Shown: in pieces, positions 49,919-57,213 of the stretch | Layout: the number at the start of each line of letters is the position of its first letter | Numbering within the stretch: position 1 is the first letter of the stretch | Source: HGM13006 sp900757695 | GTDB taxonomy: Bacteria; Bacillota; Clostridia; Oscillospirales; Oscillospiraceae | Direction: 5' to 3' | Assembly (NCBI GenBank): GCA_959607825.1 | Contig: CAUHNW010000006.1 | Span: 89,953 to 153,952, forward strand | DNA: 64,000 bases | The notes under the pieces: model-generated | Told to the model about the DNA's origin: nothing | The model's input: only the letters and a program-made list of their open reading frames with translations | Databases searched by the model: none | Made by a program: the position numbers and the translations under genes

Positions 49919-50605
49919 CTACAGGACCCGCAGCGGGCGAAAATTCAGATAGTCCGCCGCCGCCAGATGGTATTCCGTTCCATTCCTGACATCTTGAAAT
50001 GCAAGCCGGTGGCTGGCCCCGTGGAGATGCCCGTAATAGAGCTTTGTCACATGGTATTTTTCCAGCAGTTCCAGAATTTCATCGCACTGATAGGTTCCGA
50101 ATTTCGGCGGATAGTGGAGGAAGCAGTATTTCTCCCGATCTCCCCCCTGCTGTAAAGACGTCTCCAGCCGGATCAGCTCCCGCCGGAACACCTTTTCATC
50201 CTTGGCCCCGTGGTGCTCTTCCTCATAGAACCAGCCTCTGGTGCCGCACAGGGCAATATCACCGTACTCGAACGCCGTATTGTGCAGCACCCGAAAATGT
50301 TCAAAGCCCTGCTGCTGGCAAAACACCTCAAATTTGTGGAGTGTCGTCCACCAGTAGTCGTGATTTCCCTTGACGATGATTTTTTCGCCGGGGATAGCGT
50401 TCATAAACTGGAAATCCTTCACTGCCGTGGCAAGACTCATGGCCCAGCTGAGATCCCCCAGCAGGATTGTGGTATCCTCAGGCCCGATGACCTTCAGCCC
50501 CTCCCGGAGCTTATCCACATAATTGACCCAGTTGCCTCCGAACACGTCCATGGGCTTGTTCGCTTCCAGCGACAGGTGCAGATCTCCGATCACATACAGA
50601 GCCAT
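49919..50605 (-). CDS. Metallophosphoesterase
   Basis: 228 residues of the calcineurin-like family with all metal motifs: GDLHL, LLGDLSWA, IVKGNHDYWW, LHYPP and YGHLHGASH. There is no signal peptide, so it is cytoplasmic. Substrate unknown; relatives hydrolyse phosphodiesters or nucleotides. The start shares one base with the thrC stop (TGATG), so it is translated by coupling as the last gene of the lepB operon. Confidence 0.92.
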   Translation of the reverse strand: MALYVIGDLHLSLEANKPMDVFGGNWVNYVDKLREGLKVIGPEDTTILLGDLSWAMSLATAVKDFQFMNAIPGEKIIVKGNHDYWWTTLHKFEVFCQQQGFEHFRVLHNTAFEYGDIALCGTRGWFYEEEHHGAKDEKVFRRELIRLETSLQQGGDREKYCFLHYPPKFGTYQCDEILELLEKYHVTKLYYGHLHGASHRLAFQDVRNGTEYHLAAADYLNFRPLRVL

Positions 50606-52092
50606 CAGCGCAGAGTGTCCAGTACCACCTGAGGCATCTGCTCCTTGGGGGTCTCCCCGGTGAAGCGGACGGCCTTGCCCGCCAATGCCTTCAGGGGCTT
50701 CGGCGCAGTGGTACGGGTTTTCTCTTCCAGCTGGGAAATGATCTCGGCGCCAGGCTTCATCTCCCGGACGCCCATGGCCTCCAGTACGCTGGAGCAGAAC
50801 TTATAGGGAGAGGCCGTAGAAAGCACCACCGTCAAGGCGTTATCCCCGGTCTTCTGCCGGTACTGCTCCATGACCGTATAGGCCACCGCCGTATGGGTGT
50901 CCATCAGGTACCCCTCCGTGCCAAAGACCTTGGCGATGTTGTCCGCTGCCGCCTGATCAGAGCACCAGCCGGCTGCAAAGTTCGCCTGAATCTTCTGCTT
51001 CAATTCCTCTGTGACCGCATAGCGCCCCGTGGTATTCAAGGCATCCATATATCCGCGAACCGTTTCATCCGAGCCGGACAGCTGATAAATGAGACGTTCC
51101 AGATTGGAGGAGATCAGGATATCCATAGACGGAGAAGCCGTGGTATAGAAGGGACGATTCCGGTCATATACGCCGGTTTCAATGAAGTCCGTGAGCACAT
51201 TATTGGCATTGGAGGCACAGATCAGCATCTTCACCGGCAGGCCCATGGTCTTGGCGTAGAAGCCCGCCAGAATATCACCAAAGTTGCCCGTGGGAACGCA
51301 GAAGTTGATCTTCTCCCCCATCTGGATTCTCCCATCCCGGACAAGATCGCAGTAAGCAGAAATATAATAGACCACCTGCGGCAGTACACGGCCCCAGTTG
51401 ATGGAGTTGGCCGAGGACAGGAACAGCCCCCGGTCATTGAGGGTCTTGCGAATTTCTTCATCGGAGAAGATCTTCTTTACGCCGGACTGGGCATCGTCAA
51501 AGTTCCCCACCACAGCGCATACACCTACGTTTTCGCCCCTCTGGGTCACCATCTGGAGTTTCTGGATGTCCGAAACACCGTCCTTGGGGTAGAACACAAG
51601 GATTCTGGTCTGGTTCACGTCACAGAAGCCCTCCAGTGCCGCCTTTCCGGTATCGCCGGAGGTAGCCACCAGAATGCAGGCGGTCCGCTGTTCGCCGTTT
51701 TTCCGCAGAGAAGCAGTCAGCAGATGGGGCAGCATTTGCAGCGCCATGTCCTTAAATGCACAGGTGGGGCCATGCCACAGCTCCAAAACCTCAGTGCCCT
51801 CGGTCAGATGATACACCGGAGCAACCGCCTCACTGTCAAACTTCTCTCCAACCTTGTAAGCCTTTGCAGCATACTCTTCCAATTCTTCCTTGGAAAAATC
51901 GTCCAGATACAGGCTCATGACCTCTACCGCACGCTGCTGATAGCTCATGGGGATCAGCTTTTCCAGAAAGCCTTCCGGCATAACCGGGAACGTCTCCGGT
52001 GTGAACAGGCCGCCCTCTCTGGACAGGCCCTGCGCAATGACCTCGGCTGCACTCTTGCGCAGTGCGGCATCTCTGGTACTCAAATACTTCAT
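50605..52092 (-). CDS. thrC: Threonine synthase
   Basis: 495 residues of the longer thrC clade. Opening MKYLSTRDAAL, PLP lysine in GPTCAFKDMALQMLP, phosphate-binding ATSGDTGKAALEG, and NSINWGRVLPQVVYY are all typical. It converts O-phosphohomoserine to threonine. No other threonine genes are adjacent; it sits in an operon with housekeeping genes (lepB, rbgA, rnhB, yraN). The ribosome-binding site is weak (GCAGG). Confidence 0.96.
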   Translation of the reverse strand: MKYLSTRDAALRKSAAEVIAQGLSREGGLFTPETFPVMPEGFLEKLIPMSYQQRAVEVMSLYLDDFSKEELEEYAAKAYKVGEKFDSEAVAPVYHLTEGTEVLELWHGPTCAFKDMALQMLPHLLTASLRKNGEQRTACILVATSGDTGKAALEGFCDVNQTRILVFYPKDGVSDIQKLQMVTQRGENVGVCAVVGNFDDAQSGVKKIFSDEEIRKTLNDRGLFLSSANSINWGRVLPQVVYYISAYCDLVRDGRIQMGEKINFCVPTGNFGDILAGFYAKTMGLPVKMLICASNANNVLTDFIETGVYDRNRPFYTTASPSMDILISSNLERLIYQLSGSDETVRGYMDALNTTGRYAVTEELKQKIQANFAAGWCSDQAAADNIAKVFGTEGYLMDTHTAVAYTVMEQYRQKTGDNALTVVLSTASPYKFCSSVLEAMGVREMKPGAEIISQLEEKTRTTAPKPLKALAGKAVRFTGETPKEQMPQVVLDTLR

Positions 52093-52119
52093 ATGAATAA
52101 CCTGCTTTCTTCCATATGG

Positions 52120-52482
52120 TTAAAATGCGTTTTTAATATGTCTCACCGGCAGCGGGCAGGTGTCCATACCGTCCTTGGCATAGAGTGCCACCACGTCAAA
52201 CCGGGGCTGCTTGTTTGTTTCATGGATTTGGAGATACCGCTGTGCCGTCAGCCGCAGCTTTTCCTGTTTTCCGGGCGTCACCGCCTCCTCGGGAAGGCCG
52301 TGGGACACGGATCTCCGGAGCTTGACCTCCACAAAGATCAGATATTCCTCATCCTCTGCGATCAGATCGATCTCTCCATAGCGACTGTGATAATTCCGCT
52401 GGATAATATGGTACCCCTGATCCATTAAAAAGCGGGCCGCCTTTTCCTCGCCCCAGGCGCCAAGGGCATTACTTTTCCCCAT
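52120..52482 (-). CDS. yraN: YraN family (UPF0102) putative endonuclease
   Basis: 120 residues with the UPF0102 core: LGAWGEEKAARFLMDQGY, RNYHSRYGEIDLIAED and LIFVEVKLRRS. The D..E.K pattern is that of restriction-like (PD-(D/E)XK) nucleases. Function is unproven in the family. It overlaps the 3' end of rnhB by 14 nt; rnhB-yraN linkage is widespread. Confidence 0.93.
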   Translation of the reverse strand: MGKSNALGAWGEEKAARFLMDQGYHIIQRNYHSRYGEIDLIAEDEEYLIFVEVKLRRSVSHGLPEEAVTPGKQEKLRLTAQRYLQIHETNKQPRFDVVALYAKDGMDTCPLPVRHIKNAF

Positions 52483-53101
52483 AGAACTTTTTCAGGAACG
52501 TCTGCCGGTGAATGGGGCACATGCCATACTCCCGAATAGCGTCATAGTGCCGCCGGGTGCCGTAGCCCTTATGGACGGCGAAGCCATACTGGGGATATTC
52601 CTGATCCATTTTTTCCATGTACATATCCCGGGTGACCTTGGCCAGAATAGAGGCCGCCGCAATGGAAGCATCCTTGGCATCGCCCTTTACCACCGCCATG
52701 GCTTCCACGCCGAAATCCGTTACACGGTTTCCATCGATCAGCGCCAGATCCGGTTTGGGCTCCAGCTGTGCAATTGCCTCGTGCATCGCCTGAAATGTAG
52801 CGTTTAAGATATTGATCTCATCGATGATTTTTTCATCCACCATGGAAATCCCGTATGCGATTGCCTGTTCCTTGATGATTGGAAACAGCTCCCGGCGTTT
52901 TTTATCCGTGAGCTGCTTGGAATCGTTCAGCCCCGGGATCTCATATCCTTCCGGCAGGATCACCGCCGCCGCACACACCGGCCCCGCCAATGGCCCTCGG
53001 CCCGCTTCATCCACGCCGCATATCAAAATGCTGCCGCGCTGCGCCTTCAGCTCCCGCTGAAGCGCCCAGAGATCCACAGGCTCCTTATCCTTCTTCGCCA
53101 T
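52469..53101 (-). CDS. rnhB: Ribonuclease HII
   Basis: 210 residues. The type 2 RNase H acidic residues are in GVDEAGRGPLAGPV (first D and E), ALIDGNR (third) and DAKDASIAAASILAKVTRD (fourth). HKGYGTRRHYDAIREYG is the usual C-terminal block. It excises ribonucleotides from DNA and RNA primers. Overlaps rbgA upstream by 17 nt and yraN downstream by 14 nt. Confidence 0.97.
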   Translation of the reverse strand: MAKKDKEPVDLWALQRELKAQRGSILICGVDEAGRGPLAGPVCAAAVILPEGYEIPGLNDSKQLTDKKRRELFPIIKEQAIAYGISMVDEKIIDEINILNATFQAMHEAIAQLEPKPDLALIDGNRVTDFGVEAMAVVKGDAKDASIAAASILAKVTRDMYMEKMDQEYPQYGFAVHKGYGTRRHYDAIREYGMCPIHRQTFLKKFYGEK

Positions 53102-53966
53102 TGCTTTGTTCCTCCGTTTTATCCGGCATTTCCAGTGTGAATCTGCCCAGCTTCCCGCTGCGGTATTCCTCCAGCAGCACTCGGCTCATGCGCTCGGTAT
53201 CGATCTCACCGCCGGAGATCAGCATTCCACGCTTTCGACCGCAGAGCTCCAAGAGCTCATGTCCCTGTGCATGCTCCGGTACCGTGATCTTATAGCGCTG
53301 CTCCAGCGCCTGGGGATAGTAGCCTGCCAGCAGCTCCATCAGATGCATGGCAAGGGTCTCAATATCCACCACGTCATCCTTCACCGCCCCGGTGTAGCTG
53401 AGCTTCAAGCCCACCTCCGGGTCCTCAAACTTAGGCCAGAGAATGCCGGGCGTATCCAGCAGCTCCAGACCCCGTTCCACAGTGACCCACTGCTTGCCTC
53501 GAGTGACCCCGGGACGGTTTTCCGCCTTGGCGGACTTTCGTCCCGCCACCTGATTGATAAATGTGGATTTGCCCACATTGGGAATCCCCACCACCATCAC
53601 ACGGATGGTACGTCCGATCTGACCCTTTTCCTGATACCGGCGGATCTTCTCCTTCAGAAGCTCCCGTACCTTGGGTGCAAACTGATTGGTGCCCTTACGG
53701 TTCTTACAGTCCGTTTCCAGCACCATCATGCCCCTGCTCCGAAACCACGCAGCCCACGCCTTGGTGGCGGCGGGATCCGCCATGTCGATACGGTTGAGGA
53801 TCACCATCCGGGGCTTATCCCCGCAGATGCTGTCAATGTCAGGGTTTCGTGAGGCCAGTGGAATTCTGGCGTCCACAATCTCGCAGACCGCATCCACCAT
53901 GCGGATATCCTGCTCCATCTGCCGCCGGGTCTTGGTCATATGGCCCGGATACCACTGAATATTCAT
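53085..53966 (-). CDS. rbgA: Ribosome biogenesis GTPase RbgA/YlqF
   Basis: 293 residues, a circularly permuted GTPase: the G4-like motif (ILNRIDMAD) comes before G1 (VVGIPNVGKSTFINQ) and G3 (LLDTPGILWPK). N-terminal IQWYPGHMTKT is diagnostic. It is required for 50S assembly. The order lepB-rbgA-rnhB is conserved in Firmicutes. The start overlaps the lepB stop by 4 nt. Confidence 0.97.
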   Translation of the reverse strand: MNIQWYPGHMTKTRRQMEQDIRMVDAVCEIVDARIPLASRNPDIDSICGDKPRMVILNRIDMADPAATKAWAAWFRSRGMMVLETDCKNRKGTNQFAPKVRELLKEKIRRYQEKGQIGRTIRVMVVGIPNVGKSTFINQVAGRKSAKAENRPGVTRGKQWVTVERGLELLDTPGILWPKFEDPEVGLKLSYTGAVKDDVVDIETLAMHLMELLAGYYPQALEQRYKITVPEHAQGHELLELCGRKRGMLISGGEIDTERMSRVLLEEYRSGKLGRFTLEMPDKTEEQSNGEEG

Positions 53967-54541
53967 GAAACACCTCCAAACCTTCCAAAGGGCATCACAA
54001 TCTGAAGCGCTTTGCCCAGTACATAGCGCTGATCCACACAGCCGATTCTGGGATCCCGGCTGTCAGTAGAGTGGTTTCGATTGTCTCCCATAACAAAAAT
54101 GCAGTTTTCCGGCACCGTCAGTGGGAATTGCGTGCCGTTATCCCGATAGGTGGGCTCATTGATATAGGGCTCGTCCAGCAGAACGCCGTCCACCCAGACC
54201 TCGCCGGTGTCAAAGTCGATATCCACCGTCTGCCCTGCCTCTGCGATCACACGCTTTACAATGGGGCGGTCATCGTCAAAGTTCGGCGCCTTTAATACCA
54301 CAATATCTCCCACCGCAGGCTCATAGAGGAAGTTGCTCAGCAGGGTCAGCTTATCGCCATCATGGAGCGTAGGATACATACTCTCTCCCACGACCCCCAC
54401 CAGCCGGATGGCAAATACAAAGAGAATGGTCACAAAAATCAGGCAGGAAATCAATTCCCCCAGCGTCTTATAGCATTCCAGCCACGGCGTCCTCGGTTCC
54501 TCCTGCTGTGTCTGCTGCTTGCTTGCAGATTTGGTGCGCAT
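53963..54541 (-). CDS. lepB: Signal peptidase I
   Basis: 192 residues: a basic cytoplasmic N-terminus, one membrane helix (about 30-50), then the catalytic Ser in GESMYPTL and Lys in PIVKRVIA, with box E GDNRNHSTDSRD. It removes signal peptides from exported proteins. The ATG follows AAAGGCGG. First gene of a tightly overlapping six-gene operon. The region upstream has unusual AT-rich repeats. Confidence 0.96.
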   Translation of the reverse strand: MRTKSASKQQTQQEEPRTPWLECYKTLGELISCLIFVTILFVFAIRLVGVVGESMYPTLHDGDKLTLLSNFLYEPAVGDIVVLKAPNFDDDRPIVKRVIAEAGQTVDIDFDTGEVWVDGVLLDEPYINEPTYRDNGTQFPLTVPENCIFVMGDNRNHSTDSRDPRIGCVDQRYVLGKALQIVMPFGRFGGVS

Positions 54542-54594
54542 AATTACCGCCTTTCCAGTTCAATGCCGATTCAAATGTGCTGGATCCATACACT

Positions 54595-54726
54595 TCGAGA
54601 TCAGCAATAAATATAATTCTAAATCAGCATTAAAATGCAACTACTTCATCCATGTTGAAAATTTATAATACAATAAACATTCTAAATCAGCATAAAAACG
54701 CAAATATTTCATCAATTTTGAAAATG
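54595..54726. repeat. Near-identical AT-rich direct repeats upstream of lepB
   Basis: Two imperfect 47-bp copies (54617-54663 and 54680-54726) sharing TTCTAAATCAGCAT and TTCATC..TGAAAAT, plus a partial third copy at about 54595-54616 (TTCGAGATCAGCAATAAA). The whole 54542-54836 interval has no gene and is markedly AT-rich; the lepB promoter must lie here. Confidence 0.75.
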
Positions 54727-54836
54727 CAATTATATAAATAATATTATAGCATAACCCCCACCGTCTTGAAAGTGGCAAATGGAAAAAACAATTCTCCATC
54801 AGTCGCCTTTTTCTATGCAGGATGCCACGAAGTGCA

Positions 54837-54872
54837 AGAAACACCGGCCGTTTGGATACGGCCAGTGTTTCT
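54837..54872 (-). terminator. Terminator of the ECF sigma operon
   Basis: A 15-bp stem with one mismatch (54837-54851 with 54858-54872), immediately after the stop at 54879; T-rich on the minus side. Confidence 0.8.
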
Positions 54873-54878
54873 GCTTGC

Positions 54879-56009
54879 TTAATAGACGTATGCGTAAACC
54901 TCCACCTGTGTGCTGTTGGTTCCGTCTGTAAAATACATTCCCAAGATGCTGGCAGGATCAATGGTTCCATTCCATTCCACCTGACAATACACAAGATTTT
55001 GCGTGCTGGTGACCCCTCTTGTGGACATCAGCGAGGAGCTTACCGTCAGATTGTCGGGAGAAATGCTGCCGTCCGTGATCATGGAGATCCCATAGCAGGC
55101 CGTACCGGGGTTGCTTTCCTGTACCAGCGCCAGCTGCCCGATGGGAACCATTAAATAATTATCCTGCTGGGTGTGCACCCAGAAGGAGCAGCCGCCCTCC
55201 GAAACCTCAAGATCCGTCACGGAAAATTCCGCATCCCCCATGGTTCCGGTATTAGCCGCTTCCGTCTCTTCCGGTACCGCCGAATCAAGCAAAACGTTGT
55301 CCCCGGAAAAGCCCACATCCCACTGTCCAAAAACGTCTATGCTCCCATCGGTAGTCGTCAGCGTCACCTGAGCAATGCGTACATACAGCACAGCCTGATC
55401 CAGCTCCGCATCCTCCGGCAAATCCGAAAATTCATAGACATCCCGGAGCTCAAAGGGGTTCTCTGCGTTGGCGGTCTCCGTGCTGCCTGTGGGTGTCACT
55501 ATGGTATCATCCGCCAAAAGCAGATAGACCTCCGCATCCGCCAGCTGAAAGCCGGTCACATGTTCGATCCCTGTGGAGATGGTATAGGTAAGCCGGTAAC
55601 GGCTTCCCTCCTGCACCACATCCGAAACCGTAACGTTGAGCTGATCCTCTATGGAGGTAATAGAAACCGTTTCATATCCATCCGTCCAGTCTGACGCCTC
55701 ACTCTCGGCCACAGGCTCCGGTGACGGGGGCTGTGGATCCGCCTGCTCATAACGCGCCGTGTTCCCTGCCGCCAGACTCGCCCCCGTATTTCCGCCGCAC
55801 CAGAGCTTCATCCCTGCCACCGCAGACAGAGAGATTACGATCACCAGCCCTGCAGCGATCTGTACCGCCCGGCTGGGTCTATGGTGCAGAGTACCGGGAC
55901 GGCTTTTACGTTTTGACTTTGACTTCTGTATTCCCGCCTCCGGAATGGGATCCAGCGGCAGGTCTTCATCCAGATAGTCGTCCAGCAGATCAGTTATTCT
56001 GATCTTCAT
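54879..56009 (-). CDS. Membrane-bound partner of the ECF sigma factor (probable anti-sigma)
   Basis: 376 residues: a short cytoplasmic N-terminus (about 1-47, basic, KSKSKRKSR), one membrane helix (48-68), a Pro/Ser/Glu linker, then about 270 external residues with beta-rich segments. It overlaps the sigma gene by 4 nt, the standard arrangement of an anti-sigma factor. The domain after the helix resembles DUF4179-type proteins often found there, but the match is loose. It has no zinc-binding anti-sigma motif, so regulation by direct binding is inferred from gene order. Confidence 0.72.
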   Translation of the reverse strand: MKIRITDLLDDYLDEDLPLDPIPEAGIQKSKSKRKSRPGTLHHRPSRAVQIAAGLVIVISLSAVAGMKLWCGGNTGASLAAGNTARYEQADPQPPSPEPVAESEASDWTDGYETVSITSIEDQLNVTVSDVVQEGSRYRLTYTISTGIEHVTGFQLADAEVYLLLADDTIVTPTGSTETANAENPFELRDVYEFSDLPEDAELDQAVLYVRIAQVTLTTTDGSIDVFGQWDVGFSGDNVLLDSAVPEETEAANTGTMGDAEFSVTDLEVSEGGCSFWVHTQQDNYLMVPIGQLALVQESNPGTACYGISMITDGSISPDNLTVSSSLMSTRGVTSTQNLVYCQVEWNGTIDPASILGMYFTDGTNSTQVEVYAYVY

Positions 56010-56548
56010 CCCTCCGCCTCCTGTTCCAGAATTGCCTGCCGCAGCTTTCTTCGGCCACGGCTCAGTCGTGATTTGATGGTACCAATCGGAATCTCCATGG
56101 CTGCTGCAATCTGCTCCATGGTCTGATATTCATAGTAGTATCGGAGAAATATCTCCTTATCCAGCGGCGGCATGGCCCGAACCGCCTCCAGCAGTCTTCT
56201 TTTGAGATCCTGTTCCAGCGCCTTATTCTCCGGCGAGGCGTCCGGCAGTTCCAGCACATCCTCATCCATGGGCAGGGTTACTTTGCTGCTGCGCAGAAAG
56301 CTCTTCGCCCGGTTCCGGGCAACCGCCCCCAGCCATGATTTGAGCTTCCCCTTGGACACGCCTCCGGCATGCTCCCAAAGGGTATAGAACACATCCGAGG
56401 TCAGCTCTTCCATATCCTCCTGTGTTCCACGGCTGCGCAGAACGTTATAAATCACAGTTTTTACATAGCTGCCATAGAGTTCCATGGCCTCCTGCAGCGC
56501 CCGCTGCTGACGAGCCGACAGCTTATGATGCAGTTCCTCCTCTGTCAC
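56006..56548 (-). CDS. ECF-type RNA polymerase sigma factor
   Basis: 180 residues, GTG start behind AAGGAG at 8 nt. Region 2 lies around residues 20-85 (YVKTVIYNVLRSRG, DVFYTLWEH, SWLGAVARNRAKSFLR) and region 4 around 110-170 (MPPLDKEIFLRYYYEYQTMEQIAAAM, GTIKSRLSRGRRKL). It is paired with the membrane protein encoded next. Regulon unknown. A candidate autoregulatory promoter lies upstream (TGCAAC at 56645-56640 and TCTATATT at 56620-56613 on the minus strand). Confidence 0.92.
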   Translation of the reverse strand: MTEEELHHKLSARQQRALQEAMELYGSYVKTVIYNVLRSRGTQEDMEELTSDVFYTLWEHAGGVSKGKLKSWLGAVARNRAKSFLRSSKVTLPMDEDVLELPDASPENKALEQDLKRRLLEAVRAMPPLDKEIFLRYYYEYQTMEQIAAAMEIPIGTIKSRLSRGRRKLRQAILEQEAEG

Positions 56549-56683
56549 GTTCCACGCTCCTTCTCAGCGCCATCCGCCACGATGCATGGTATGCCGTTCC
56601 GAGGCGGACAACAATATAGAGTGTTCTTTTGAACAAAAAGTTGCATTACTTTCTCATATTTTGTGATAAAACAGTTGGAAAAT

Positions 56684-56709
56684 AAAAAAAGGAGCCATGA
56701 AGGCTCCTT
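56684..56709 (-). terminator. Terminator of rplS
   Basis: An 8-bp stem (56689-56696 with 56702-56709), then a run of seven T on the minus strand. Confidence 0.9.
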
Positions 56710-56730
56710 CTTTTACCGGTTTCCCGCAGA

Positions 56731-57072
56731 TCAGATCTTTTCCTTGACCTTTGCAGCCTTACCAACACGGTCACGCAGGTAGTACAGCTTCGCTCTGCGA
56801 ACCTTACCATGGCGGACAGTCTCAACATTGACAATGTTGGGGGAATGAACAGGGAAGACCTTCTCCACGCCAACGCCATAGCTCAGACGGCGAACGGTAA
56901 TGGTCTGCTCAACACCGCCGTGCTTCTTGGCGATGATGGTGCCCTCGAAGACCTGAATTCTCTCACGGGAACCTTCCTTGATCTTGACATGGACGCGGAC
57001 GGTATCGCCGACGTTCATCTCGGGCAGCTCAGCCTTCATGTTCTGCTGATCCAGTTTTTCAATCAGATTCAT
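56731..57072 (-). CDS. rplS: 50S ribosomal protein L19
   Basis: 113 residues from ATG 57072 (MNLIEKLDQQ) behind GGGAGG. Motifs GDTVRVHVKIKEGSRERIQV, FEGTIIAKK, RRLSYGVGVEKVFPVHSPN and KLYYLRDRVGKAAKVKE are invariant in L19, which sits at the 30S-50S interface. The gene is usually linked to trmD/rimM, but here stands alone with its own promoter, leader and terminator. Confidence 0.98.
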   Translation of the reverse strand: MNLIEKLDQQNMKAELPEMNVGDTVRVHVKIKEGSRERIQVFEGTIIAKKHGGVEQTITVRRLSYGVGVEKVFPVHSPNIVNVETVRHGKVRRAKLYYLRDRVGKAAKVKEKI

Positions 57073-57171
57073 AATGAATCCTCCCTTTTCAAAGGCGTTC
57101 TTGACCGCAAGGAATGCCATACACCATTTGCAGTGTGGCGCGGCAGAGGACCGCCCGTAATTAGCCTATCC

Positions 57172-57200
57172 ATTCTATCATAGCAAGGAAGAAAGTGCAA
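57172..57200 (-). promoter_or_regulatory. Promoter of rplS
   Basis: Minus strand TTGCAC (57200-57195), 17 bp, TAGAAT (57177-57172) with TGA upstream. The leader of about 95 nt contains two short hairpins; an autoregulatory L19 leader is possible but not recognised. Confidence 0.8.
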
Positions 57201-57213
57201 GAACTTTTTTCAT

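Noticed and set aside
57073..57171. Autoregulatory L19 leader RNA
   Set aside because: The leader has short hairpins but I could not match it to the known Firmicute L19 leader, so it is only mentioned with the promoter.
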